Of a stretch of 64,000 nt of DNA, positions 35,013-43,571 are shown in pieces. The stretch spans positions 3,410,001 to 3,474,000 of the forward strand of contig NZ_CP046973.1 of the NCBI RefSeq assembly GCF_009792235.1. The letters are read 5' to 3'. Both the position numbers and the translations under genes were made by a program. The notes below the pieces were generated by a model. The model did no database searches. It was given only the letters and a program-made list of their open reading frames with translations, and was not told where the DNA came from. Each line of letters opens with the position of its first letter. Within the stretch, counting starts at the first letter, position 1. The DNA comes from Microcystis aeruginosa FD4 (lineage in GTDB: Bacteria; Cyanobacteriota; Cyanobacteriia; Cyanobacteriales; Microcystaceae).

Positions 35013-37637
35013 TTATCTTTCTTGCCACAATTGCCAAATAGTTGCCACATATTTCCGTCCTTTTGACAAATAATCCCAGAGATTAATTCCGGTTTTACTC
35101 TCACCATAAATGCGAGGAACGCAAAGATAAGGAACTTCCACTAACTTATAACCTAAACGATTGGCACGGGTTAATAAATCAATGCAGTATTCTCCATAAT
35201 CTCCCTTTAAGCGAATTTTTTCTAAAACCTGAGAACGAACGGCAATAAAACCACTGGTATAGTCGTGAACTTGATTGCCTAGCATCACGATTGCCATGCG
35301 ATTAATAATCCAGCTTAACATCCGGGCCATCAGTCCATGGGCAACATCATCACCCCCCGGAATCCAACGAGAACCTACGGCCATATCAGCTTTTTTAGCT
35401 CGAATCGCTGTGATTAATTGCGGCACATCTTCTGGAGGCATAGACAAATCACAATCCATCCAAGTAATAATTTTAGCCCCATACAGATTAATTGCATCGT
35501 CAATACCTCTTTGTAGAGCCGAGGTTAATCCTTTCTCGTTGATTCTGCGACACAAAATTACCCCCGATTGGAATTGCGAATCTTGGGGAGGAGTGGGATA
35601 TTGTTTGGCTAAATTTTCTACTATCTGCCAAGTTTCATCGGGAGAATTATCATCCACCACTAGCACTAAATAAGGACTAGGAACACTAGCTAGTAAACGT
35701 TCAACTAATTGACTAATATTATCTCGCTCGTTATAGGTGGGTAAAATCGTACAGACTAAATCATTAGCTGCTGGAGTAATTGTTGGCTTATCCTCGGATT
35801 TTTGGGCTAGTAAACCTGTCTCAGAAGCAGATATAACTATTTCATAGAAAGGATACTTACCAATAATTCCAGAGCGATTTATGTCAATTTGAAACTTTTT
35901 TCCATCTTGGCTAAATTCCAGTTCTTCCGGTGGGGATTCTAAGAGTTGACAAGGGCGATAGGGATAGCAAACGTAGGGAAAACTAGACAATCCTTGACTG
36001 AGTAATTCTTGGCATAGTTTAACCATGGCTTGACTATCTTCCACACGGAAGAAAGTTTTTTGTTTCTCCAAACCAAAACCCAAAACTTGTGCCGCATATT
36101 GATGAGAAAAGGCAACAATAGAATTAGTATCCTCTTCTATGCTTTTGATAGCTGGTGCTATCCCCTGATGGGTTTTATAGAAAAATTCTCCCCCTTGATA
36201 AATGTTTTTGTAGACACCTATTGCCATTAAGATTAACAGTAAAACCCAACTTCCCTTGGCTACAAAAACTTCTTGGTTCGCCCCGACAATTTTTACTTGT
36301 TCCACCGTTAATAAGGTAACAAAGGGGATAAGAGGCAATAAATATCTCGGTCCCCATTGTTTCCCTCCCACCATGACTTCTCCCGGGGCAATATCGACTA
36401 AACAAGACACCCCTACTGTGTAGATAAAATAGAGAGCATAGACAAAAAGCATTTGTTTATCTAGAGATATATTGCCGATGTCAAATAGATAACAACTAGC
36501 TAAAAGTATCAGGAAGTAAATGATATTGTTCTTGACTAACGCCTTGGTTTTGACCATTCCTTGCCGGCGAAGATTGACGAGAACAGCTAAGATGATAATC
36601 GCCGTTACACTAATTAAAGTTACGGGAATATCCCTAGCAAAATTCAATTGTTGACCGCTCCAAGTGAGCAGGTAAGCTAAGGGAATTATACAGATAGGAA
36701 AATGCAGCCAAAAAGAGCTATTTAACTGATAAAAACTGGTCAGGGCTTCTTGAATACGTTTTTTCCAAGAAAACTCCTCAAGGACTAACAGAGCGTGAAC
36801 TCCTAGAAAACGATTATAAATTAACTTATTGCACAACCACAGTAAAAACACACTAACAATCATGCCTAGCACAAAACTAAAAGCTATTCGATTAGTTAGC
36901 AGAAATTCAGAAAAATTAAGATTTTGCTCGGTTGAATACCAAGCAAAAATTGAGGTTTGTTCTGGAGTTAACCCCAAGAAAACTAATAAAGTTAAAGTTG
37001 CCACTAGGGCCAGACATTCCGAGCGGAACCATACTGATAAACCCACTAGAAATCCGCCTAATAAATTGGGCAGCCAGCCACTATTAGCTGTATCGGGTAG
37101 AAAAAAAGCGATAACAATTCCCAAAAATCCTAAAGCGACAGCGAGGGTATGTTCACAATATATGGCACTGTATAGAGTTAAGGGAGAAGCAAAAATCAAA
37201 ATAACTAATCCCAAAAGACCCCCCCAACTGTCCAGGGAAAAAGCGGGAATTGCTCTCGAAAAACTGAGCCACAATACCCAAGTTGATAGGAGGGGAATCA
37301 AGTAAAACCCCCGATAACCCCAAAGTTTATAAAAAAGGGAAGTTAGCAAAGAGAAGGGAAAAGGAAAAGAGATATAATAACGTTGATTTAAGTAGTAGAC
37401 AAAAGGGGGGCGATAAGTATATAAACCCTCTTGCCAAAGACGAGTAACCCAAGCTTCTGCGCGCTCAACTAAGTCAAATCGCCATTGACCATTACTTAGC
37501 TGACGAGCTAGTAAAGCTTTCAGCGCTCCATCACCATTAAAAAAAACATCCTTGGGAACTGAAATACATAGATATAGGGAATAAAAGCAACCAGTGGCAA
37601 TTACTACCCCAGATAAAAACTCCGTGCCAATTATCAT
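35013..37637 (-). CDS. fusion: multi-pass membrane glycosyltransferase-like region + GT2 (DPM1-like) domain
   Basis: The 874-residue protein starts with about 490 residues rich in membrane helices (FLSGVVIATGCFYSLYLCIS and others). The early VERAEAWVTRLWQEGLYTYR and PPFVYYLNQRYYISFPFPF blocks resemble GT39/GT83-type lipid-linked glycosyltransferases. A soluble segment follows. The last 250 residues or so are a family 2 glycosyltransferase: CTILPTYNERDNI, VVDDNSPDETW, DCDLSMPPED and VGSRWIPGG. This matches dolichol/polyprenol-phosphate mannose synthases. One polypeptide may thus make a polyprenyl-phosphate sugar and use it on the membrane. It is in the same direction as the aminotransferase and cupin, 44 bases after the former. 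Confidence 0.75.
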   Translation of the reverse strand: MIIGTEFLSGVVIATGCFYSLYLCISVPKDVFFNGDGALKALLARQLSNGQWRFDLVERAEAWVTRLWQEGLYTYRPPFVYYLNQRYYISFPFPFSLLTSLFYKLWGYRGFYLIPLLSTWVLWLSFSRAIPAFSLDSWGGLLGLVILIFASPLTLYSAIYCEHTLAVALGFLGIVIAFFLPDTANSGWLPNLLGGFLVGLSVWFRSECLALVATLTLLVFLGLTPEQTSIFAWYSTEQNLNFSEFLLTNRIAFSFVLGMIVSVFLLWLCNKLIYNRFLGVHALLVLEEFSWKKRIQEALTSFYQLNSSFWLHFPICIIPLAYLLTWSGQQLNFARDIPVTLISVTAIIILAVLVNLRRQGMVKTKALVKNNIIYFLILLASCYLFDIGNISLDKQMLFVYALYFIYTVGVSCLVDIAPGEVMVGGKQWGPRYLLPLIPFVTLLTVEQVKIVGANQEVFVAKGSWVLLLILMAIGVYKNIYQGGEFFYKTHQGIAPAIKSIEEDTNSIVAFSHQYAAQVLGFGLEKQKTFFRVEDSQAMVKLCQELLSQGLSSFPYVCYPYRPCQLLESPPEELEFSQDGKKFQIDINRSGIIGKYPFYEIVISASETGLLAQKSEDKPTITPAANDLVCTILPTYNERDNISQLVERLLASVPSPYLVLVVDDNSPDETWQIVENLAKQYPTPPQDSQFQSGVILCRRINEKGLTSALQRGIDDAINLYGAKIITWMDCDLSMPPEDVPQLITAIRAKKADMAVGSRWIPGGDDVAHGLMARMLSWIINRMAIVMLGNQVHDYTSGFIAVRSQVLEKIRLKGDYGEYCIDLLTRANRLGYKLVEVPYLCVPRIYGESKTGINLWDYLSKGRKYVATIWQLWQER

Positions 37638-37681
37638 AAAAGTCGGTTTTTATTCAAAAAATTTTCATCAATTTTTCATCC

Positions 37682-38809
37682 CTACTCAGCCTCAGCAAAA
37701 ACTTGCTGAACTGCTTGGGCTACTCGCTCAATTTGCTCGTCCGTGAGAGCTAAACCGCTGGGCAGATAAAAACCCCTGCGGGCGAGTCTTTCAGCCACGG
37801 GACAGGAAATATTTTGCAATAATCCCATTTTGTGAAATACCGGTTGTTCGTGCATACACCAGAAAAAAGGACGCGTACCAATCTGATGTTCTTGGAGGCG
37901 TTTCATCGCTTCCACAGCATCAAAGTTAACCTCATCTTTGAGAACAACACCATAAACCCAATAAATATTTTCGGCATAATCAGTTTGAGGCAGGGGCAAT
38001 TCTAGACAGGGTATATTTTGCAATAATTCCCTGTAGCGTCTGCCCATTTTTCTCTTGCGCTCGACAAAAGTTTCTAGCTGTTCTAATTGTGCTAAACCCA
38101 CTGCCGCTTGCAGATTAGTCATCCTCAGATTCCAGCCCAGTTCTTCGTGAATAAAACGTCGTTGGGGCTGAAAATATAAATTTCTCAGGGAACGACAACG
38201 CTCAAAAATATCCTCTTGGTTGGTGACAATCATGCCCCCTTCCCCAGTGGTAATATGTTTGTTGGAATAGAAACTAAAGATGCTGATATCACCGAAACTA
38301 CCACAGGGTTTACCTTGATAGGTTTGACCGTGCATTTCAGCCGCATCTTCAATAATTTTTAAACCATATTTTTGAGCTAATTCTAAAACTGGAGTCATTG
38401 CCACCGGTAATCCGTAGATATGAACCACCATTATCGCTTTAGTGCGGGGCGTGATTTTTGCCTCTATCTGAGCGATATCCATGTTCCAAGTCTGCGCTTC
38501 GCAGTCCACCACCACCGGAATCGCCCCAGCTTTGACAATGGCGGCCCCGCAGGAAATGATGGTAAAAGTGGGGAGAATCACCTCATCCCCCGAACCAATT
38601 CCTAAAGCGACGATGGCCGCTTCTAAGGCCATAGAACCATTGCACACGGAAACGGCATACTTTCGTCCAACAGCGAGGGCAAAGTTTTCTTCAAATTTCT
38701 GAACGAAGGGACCTTCCGAAGAAATCCAACCACTATCAATACATTCGTTAAGATACTGTTTTTCCTTGCCCGCAAGCAGTGGCTCATTGACGGGAATAAA
38801 GCTACTCAT
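37682..38809 (-). CDS. DegT/DnrJ/EryC1/StrS family sugar aminotransferase
   Basis: The 375-residue protein is a pyridoxal-phosphate enzyme that aminates nucleotide-linked keto-sugars. Landmarks are NEPLLAGKEKQYLNECIDSG near the start, CNGSMALEAAIVALGIGSGD, VHIYGLP, IEDAAEMHG, and SFYSNKHITTGEGGM with the cofactor-binding Lys. The later ELGWNLRMTNLQAAVGLAQL block is also present. Its start overlaps the cupin gene by four bases (ATGA), so the two are co-translated. It probably supplies an amino-sugar for the neighbouring glycosyltransferase. The related symbols (e.g. perosamine synthase) cannot be assigned from sequence alone. Confidence 0.93.
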   Translation of the reverse strand: MSSFIPVNEPLLAGKEKQYLNECIDSGWISSEGPFVQKFEENFALAVGRKYAVSVCNGSMALEAAIVALGIGSGDEVILPTFTIISCGAAIVKAGAIPVVVDCEAQTWNMDIAQIEAKITPRTKAIMVVHIYGLPVAMTPVLELAQKYGLKIIEDAAEMHGQTYQGKPCGSFGDISIFSFYSNKHITTGEGGMIVTNQEDIFERCRSLRNLYFQPQRRFIHEELGWNLRMTNLQAAVGLAQLEQLETFVERKRKMGRRYRELLQNIPCLELPLPQTDYAENIYWVYGVVLKDEVNFDAVEAMKRLQEHQIGTRPFFWCMHEQPVFHKMGLLQNISCPVAERLARRGFYLPSGLALTDEQIERVAQAVQQVFAEAE

Positions 38810-39318
38810 GCTATCTCTGCTCCCGCCATTTTAACCACGGTTTCCTCAATTCCTGTAAAGCGAGTTTTATCCTGATTACCAACGTAGGGACCCTGTTTGA
38901 CTTCAATCATTTCTACTTCTTCTAAGACTTGGAAACCATGGCCACCTTGTACCAATAAAACCACATCCCCATCTCTCAATATATGACTTTCTAGATATTG
39001 TTGGTCGTCATCATAGAAATCTACCCGCAGTTTTCCTCTTTTGATAATTAAGACTTCCTGGGTAAAAAATACTTCCCGTTGTACTTTGTTATGAACGTGG
39101 GGCATAATAGTTTTTCCCGTCGGGTGTCTCATATAGGCCAACTGTTGGGAAAAATCATCGGGAGTTAGGAAATGAATCCCCTCTTGGTTAAACTCTCGTC
39201 GGAGAATTATCGCTAAAACTTTACCCTCTTTCGTGATTTGAGAAATTGGCAAAGAGTTAAATTGACTTTCTGGCTTATTTTTCTGATTTGGTTGCAACTC
39301 TGAAGCTAGTTTAAACAC
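38806..39318 (-). CDS. cupin-fold protein of the sugar cluster (WxcM-like)
   Basis: The 170-residue protein has a cupin core. The metal-binding strand is TIMPHVHNKVQREVFFTQEV, followed by IKRGKLRVDFYDDD, RDGDVVLLVQGGHGFQVLEE and VEMIEVKQGPYVG. Histidines in HVH and GGHGF and the Glu in EVFF are the usual metal ligands. In this context it may be a sugar epimerase or isomerase, or a regulator of polysaccharide synthesis. It is the first gene of a four-gene minus-strand run with the aminotransferase, glycosyltransferase fusion and SGNH-like protein. The upstream gap to ycf46 is gene-free. Confidence 0.75.
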   Translation of the reverse strand: MFKLASELQPNQKNKPESQFNSLPISQITKEGKVLAIILRREFNQEGIHFLTPDDFSQQLAYMRHPTGKTIMPHVHNKVQREVFFTQEVLIIKRGKLRVDFYDDDQQYLESHILRDGDVVLLVQGGHGFQVLEEVEMIEVKQGPYVGNQDKTRFTGIEETVVKMAGAEIA

Positions 39319-39684
39319 GAATTTAACCCCCCTAGGGAATGGCTGTGAGAAAGGCTGAAATTAATTGACAGGAAAAAATTGGACAACCAGTGACTAACTT
39401 TTGTCATTCTTGGCAGGACGATTTAATTTAATTAGCTAAAGCTTAATCTAATCAACACGATGTTAATTTAGTTAACAGAAGGTTAATCCCGACTAAGGCA
39501 AGACGCTTATACCATACATTTAAGAAAATACAAGCGTAAATTTGTTTTTTTTCAATCTTTTTACAGACGAGCTTGGCTTATCTTAAAATGCAGCACAGCT
39601 TACCTACCATCGTTATTTGACTGACGGCTAACTGCTATATTTTGTGATGACGATATAAATAGCAAAAACTATAGACGAATAGCT
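39319..39684. other. divergent intergenic region between cupin gene and ycf46
   Basis: About 365 AT-rich bases without a gene. It has several GTTAA direct repeats around 39440-39490 (TTAGCTAAAGC, GATGTTAATTTAGTTAACAG), which may be regulatory sites. Promoters for both divergent transcripts should lie here, but I found no confident -35/-10 pair. Confidence 0.5.
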
Positions 39685-41190
39685 ATGAGCTTTGGTGAAG
39701 AATTTGAATTACTGCTGCGGGCCCGTTATCCTCTCATCTATGTTACCACCCTAGAAGAAGAACGTCTCGAAAAAGCGATCGCCGATATTGCCAAACAGAG
39801 CAATAACCGTGCTGTCTATGTCTGGGATTTTGTGGATGGTTATCAAGATAATCCCAATAATGAGAACCTGGCTCGGCGTAATCCACTGCAAGCTCTTGAA
39901 TTCGTCGAAAAGCTGCCGCCGAACATCGCCGCAATCGTAATTTTACGGGATTTCCAGCGCTTTTTAGAAGATATTTCCATCGCCAGAAAATTGCGAAATC
40001 TGACCCGTTCCCTGAAATCTCAGCCCAAAAACCTAATTATCGTCGCTCCTGAACTGTCTATCCCCTCGGATCTAACCGAAGTAATCACCGTCGTCGATTT
40101 TCCCCTCCCCAGTGGCGAAGAAATTAAACAGGAAATCCAGCGATTAATCGCTGCCACCGGACAACCCCTCAAAGAACCACTCCTCGATGAATTAGTGCTT
40201 TCTGCCCAAGGATTGTCCCTAGAGAGAATTCGTCGGGTTTTAGCCAAATGTTTAGCCAGTCACGGCAAAATTGAGCCAGAGGACGTGGAATTAATTTTGG
40301 CAGAAAAACGCCAATCGATTCGTCAAACCCAGATATTAGACTTTTATCCCGCCACAGAACAGATTTCTGACATCGGGGGACTAGATAATCTCAAAGATTG
40401 GCTGATTCGTCGCGGTGGTGCTTTTAGTGAACGCGCCCGCGCCTACGGTTTACCCAATCCCCGGGGTTTACTATTGGTGGGAATTCAGGGGACGGGTAAA
40501 TCCCTGACAGCGAAAGCTATTTCCCATCATTGGCACTTACCGCTACTGCGTCTAGACGTGGGGCGTTTATTTGGCGGATTGGTGGGAGAATCGGAATCGC
40601 GTACCCGTCAGATGATTAATCTCGCCGAAGCTTTAGCTCCCTGTGTGCTGTGGATAGACGAAATCGATAAAGCTTTCGCCGGAGCAGATGGAAAAGGCGA
40701 CGGGGGAACCACCAGCCGGGTTTTCGGGACTTTTATCACTTGGTTAGCCGAGAAACAATCGCCGGTTTTTGTCGTCGCTACAGCTAATAACATCCAATCT
40801 TTGCCCCCGGAAATGTTGCGAAAAGGACGCTTCGATGAGATATTTTTTGTCGGACTACCTAGCCAAAAGTCCCGCGAGGAGATTTTTAGCGTTCATCTGG
40901 GGAAAGTCCGGCCCCATAATCTGAAAAGTTATGATATCAAGCGACTAGCCTACGAAACTCCCGATTTTTCGGGGGCAGAAATCGAACAAACCATCGTGGA
41001 AGCGATGCACATCGGTTTTAGTCAAAATCGCGACTTTAGCACCGATGATGTGCTTGAGGCCGCTAGTCAGATTATACCCCTGGCTCGGACTGCTCAAGAA
41101 CAGATTCAATTTCTACAGGATTGGGCTAAGTCTGGTAAAGCTCGTTTAGCCTCTCGCGATGATCGTTTTAATGTTAATCCTAATAGTTAA
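39685..41190 (+). CDS. ycf46: Ycf46-type AAA+ ATPase
   Basis: The 501-residue protein has the N-terminal domain of Ycf46 (MSFGEEFELLLRARYPLIYV, TLEEERLEKAI). A C-terminal AAA+ module carries Walker A GIQGTGKSLTAK around residue 268, Walker B CVLWIDEIDKAFAG, an arginine-finger region (MLRKGRFDEIFFVG) and sensor 2 (PDFSGAEIEQTIVEAM). Ycf46 is conserved in cyanobacteria and many plastids; in Synechocystis it has been linked to use of inorganic carbon. The protein is complete, and the SH3b protein gene follows 12 bases later, likely in one transcript. Confidence 0.93.
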   Translation: MSFGEEFELLLRARYPLIYVTTLEEERLEKAIADIAKQSNNRAVYVWDFVDGYQDNPNNENLARRNPLQALEFVEKLPPNIAAIVILRDFQRFLEDISIARKLRNLTRSLKSQPKNLIIVAPELSIPSDLTEVITVVDFPLPSGEEIKQEIQRLIAATGQPLKEPLLDELVLSAQGLSLERIRRVLAKCLASHGKIEPEDVELILAEKRQSIRQTQILDFYPATEQISDIGGLDNLKDWLIRRGGAFSERARAYGLPNPRGLLLVGIQGTGKSLTAKAISHHWHLPLLRLDVGRLFGGLVGESESRTRQMINLAEALAPCVLWIDEIDKAFAGADGKGDGGTTSRVFGTFITWLAEKQSPVFVVATANNIQSLPPEMLRKGRFDEIFFVGLPSQKSREEIFSVHLGKVRPHNLKSYDIKRLAYETPDFSGAEIEQTIVEAMHIGFSQNRDFSTDDVLEAASQIIPLARTAQEQIQFLQDWAKSGKARLASRDDRFNVNPNS

Positions 41191-41202
41191 TTTAGCACCA
41201 AT

Positions 41203-41724
41203 ATGAAGCGTTTATCTGGTTTATTGCAATTTATGGTCGGTTTTGTCCTGGGAGTGGCGATTTTGGTCGGTGGGGCTACTGCTGTCGCCTATATGCTGCT
41301 CTCCGGTATGAATTCTAATCCTCCTAAACCCGTCTTTACCGAGGAGAAAAAAGAGGAAACTAAGGAGGAAAAAACCGCCGTCAAACCTTCTCCCACCGCT
41401 ACTACTCCCGTCCCAGAACAACCCCAAGCTGAGGTGAAAGAGTCTCCCACAGCTGCACCAACAGCAAAAGCTGCCCCGAAACCCAGTCCCGAAGCAAGAA
41501 AAAGAGAAACCACATCGGAGGGTTATCAAGCGCGGGTTACATGGCAAAGCGGTTTAAGTCTGCGCTCTCAACCCACCAGTGAATCGACTCGTCTCGGCGG
41601 TCTGGATTATAATACCAAGGTCAGTGTGGTGGGAACCAGCAGCGATGGCCAATGGCAGCGCGTGCGTCTGTCCGATGGTCGCGAAGGTTGGATTAAAGCG
41701 GGTAATATTTCCAGAGTCCAGTAA
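41203..41724 (+). CDS. membrane-anchored SH3b-domain protein
   Basis: This is 173 residues. One N-terminal membrane helix (LQFMVGFVLGVAILVGGATA) is followed by a low-complexity Pro/Lys/Glu/Thr linker at about 45-105 (EEKKEETKEEKTAVKPSPTA). The C-terminal bacterial SH3 domain at about 110-173 reads YQARVTWQSGLSLRSQPTSE, LDYNTKVSVVG and WQRVRLSDGREGWIKAGNIS. SH3b domains often bind peptidoglycan. The layout suggests an inner-membrane anchor, a flexible spacer and a wall-binding end. It follows ycf46 closely; no functional link is known. Confidence 0.82.
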   Translation: MKRLSGLLQFMVGFVLGVAILVGGATAVAYMLLSGMNSNPPKPVFTEEKKEETKEEKTAVKPSPTATTPVPEQPQAEVKESPTAAPTAKAAPKPSPEARKRETTSEGYQARVTWQSGLSLRSQPTSESTRLGGLDYNTKVSVVGTSSDGQWQRVRLSDGREGWIKAGNISRVQ

Positions 41725-41769
41725 ATATTTGGAAGGGTTAGGTTTTCTAAATCTACCCCTTTCCCTAAT

Positions 41770-41885
41770 CAGTAAATCCGTTGAGTAACGCACAGAAAAC
41801 GGGTTTCTCCGAGAAACCCGTTTTCTACTCATGCAATAGGCACTCTTGCAATAGATAATCAGTCTTTAATAATCGAATTTGGTGT
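41770..41885. repeat. palindromic repeat, MITE relic (family C)
   Basis: AGAAAACGGGTTTCTCCGAG is followed at once by its mirror, giving a strong hairpin at about 41796-41828. The flanks (AGTAAATCCGTTGAGTAACG and GATAATCAGTCTTTAATAAT) match the ends of the 57669-57850 element. It also may act as a terminator for the SH3b transcript. Confidence 0.65.
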
Positions 41886-41917
41886 GATTAATTCTGTCTG
41901 GTTACTTAATAACTGCT

Positions 41918-42391
41918 TCAAGAACGATTATCGCGATTAACTTTTCTGATTAACCAATAACTTGCCGCTAAAGCTAAGGTTCCCACGGTGAGGGCAATTA
42001 AATCATCTTTACTGTATTTATTGGGATCGAAAATAATAATTTTTCGAGAGATGGCAATCAGGGCAGTAACTACAACTAATTCAACCTGTACGATGTGTTT
42101 TCTTAGGTAAGCAGTGACGTTTTCTAATAACTCTAAGGCAATTAAAATATTGAGAAATAATCCGAAAATTTCAATTAAAGTTTTGCTAAAAAAACCGATG
42201 GGTTCCGTAGTAAATAAATCTTGGATTAGGATAACTACTAGATCATAAAGAGAAACAATAATAACAACAATTAAGGCTACGGATAAAACCTTAGAAACTA
42301 AGTTTTCAATGAGATGAATCGACTTCATGAAATTTTCATCGCGCCATTGTTGACCAAAATTGATAATTAGTTTCCGTATCTGTTTGAGCAT
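41918..42391 (-). CDS. PsiE-like (phosphate-starvation-inducible) membrane protein
   Basis: The 157-residue protein has four hydrophobic segments: VLSVALIVVIIVSLYDLVVI, TLIEIFGLFLNILIALELLE, HIVQVELVVVTALIAISRKI and LIALTVGTLALAASYWLI. The ALELLENV...VEVVLVTALIAISRKII pattern is characteristic of the PsiE family. The biochemical role is unknown. It starts at ATG 42391 and is followed at some distance by nothing in the same direction. A phosphate-box was not recognised upstream. Confidence 0.75.
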   Translation of the reverse strand: MLKQIRKLIINFGQQWRDENFMKSIHLIENLVSKVLSVALIVVIIVSLYDLVVILIQDLFTTEPIGFFSKTLIEIFGLFLNILIALELLENVTAYLRKHIVQVELVVVTALIAISRKIIIFDPNKYSKDDLIALTVGTLALAASYWLIRKVNRDNRS

Positions 42392-42652
42392 GATTGATTA
42401 AGTAAAAAGTAAAAATTATTATTGTATTTGATTGCTAATTGTTCTATTTAGTTGACAAGTAAGCTGATCCCCCCTTAATAAGGGGGGTGCTGATCCCCCC
42501 TTAATCCCCCCTTGACAAGGGGGGTATCTGACAATTTTTAACATCTATCTACTTAAAAATGATTTTACTTGAAGAAGGCTTCCCTAGAAAAAAAATCTAG
42601 GTGCGATCGCTTTTAAGTCAACCGCACCCCAAACTAATACAAATGCTCGCAT
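42392..42652. repeat. gap containing a family D repeat (CCCCCCTT palindromes)
   Basis: The stretch at 42470-42560 contains GATCCCCCCTTAATAAGGGG and GATCCCCCCTTAAT palindromes. It ends with GACAATTTTTAACATCTATC and TACTTAA. The same end recurs at 50405-50510 (CCTACCTACTTAA) and, more diverged, at 58040-58135. It is a MITE-like family without a gene. The remainder of the gap is AT-rich. Confidence 0.65.
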
Positions 42653-43492
42653 CTAGCTGACATCATCGTGAGCGAAACGATTATAGAGGAAGTCGAGGGC
42701 ATAGTTACGCAGACGATAATATTCAGGATCCTCCATAATTCTCTCCCGATCGCGGGGACGGGGGAAAGGAATATTCATCACTTCGCCGATTTTCGCTTCT
42801 GGTCCATTGGTCATCATTACCAGCTTATCAGCGAGGAAAAGAGCCTCATCGATATCGTGGGTAATCATCAACACCGTACAGCGTTTATCTTGCCAGATTT
42901 TCAGCAATTCTTCCTGTAATTCCTCTTTGGTAATCGCATCCAACGCGCCGAAAGGTTCATCGAGAATCAACACTTCCGGACGGATAGAAAGGGCCCGAGC
43001 AATCGAAACCCGTTGTTTCATCCCCCCGGAGATTTGGGGAGGGGTTTTGTCCATAGCTTCGGTTAAACCCACCATAGCTAAATGTTCGCGCACGATCGAG
43101 CGTTTTTGCGCTTCGGTCGCATTGGGAGACACCGCATCTACCGCAAGATAGACATTTTCAAAAACGCTTAACCAAGGCAACAAAGCATAGTTTTGAAACA
43201 CTACCATGCGATCGGGCCCAGGTTTAGTAATTTTCTTACCGTTAACTTTAACAATGCCATCGGTGGGAGAAGAAAAACCCGACACCATATTTAATAGCGT
43301 CGATTTACCGCAACCGGAGTGACCGATCACGCAGATAAATTCACCTTCATTGATGCTGAGATTAACATCCTTGAGGACGGTGTAGGGGCCTCTAGCAGTG
43401 GGATAAACCTTAGAAACTCCTTCAATGGTGACAAAAGCTTCTTTAGTGGGGGTCTGGGTTGCTCGGTTAATTGTCTCGGTGGTGGTGTACAT
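42653..43492 (-). CDS. nrtD: nitrate transport ATP-binding protein NrtD
   Basis: I use ATG 43492 (MYTTTETINRATQTPTKEAF), 279 residues. ABC ATPase motifs are Walker A GHSGCGKST, signature QISGGMKQRVSIARAL, Walker B LILDEPFGALDA and the switch His in MITHDIDEAL. The C-terminal PFPRPRDRERIMEDPEYY block is shared with NrtC and related nitrate/sulfonate ATPases. NrtD and NrtC energise nitrate and nitrite uptake through NrtB. It is the last gene of the nrt run, about 80 bases after nrtC. Confidence 0.95.
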   Translation of the reverse strand: MYTTTETINRATQTPTKEAFVTIEGVSKVYPTARGPYTVLKDVNLSINEGEFICVIGHSGCGKSTLLNMVSGFSSPTDGIVKVNGKKITKPGPDRMVVFQNYALLPWLSVFENVYLAVDAVSPNATEAQKRSIVREHLAMVGLTEAMDKTPPQISGGMKQRVSIARALSIRPEVLILDEPFGALDAITKEELQEELLKIWQDKRCTVLMITHDIDEALFLADKLVMMTNGPEAKIGEVMNIPFPRPRDRERIMEDPEYYRLRNYALDFLYNRFAHDDVS

Positions 43493-43571
43493 GATTAGTC
43501 TTTGGGGGAAATTAGTTAATAGGGGCAATGACTGGGGATAATTGGCTAGGAATTATCCCCTTAGTCGATTT

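Noticed and set aside
36829..37305. 158-codon plus-strand frame opposite the glycosyltransferase
   Set aside because: Antisense to membrane helices, composition typical of a shadow frame, no start signal.
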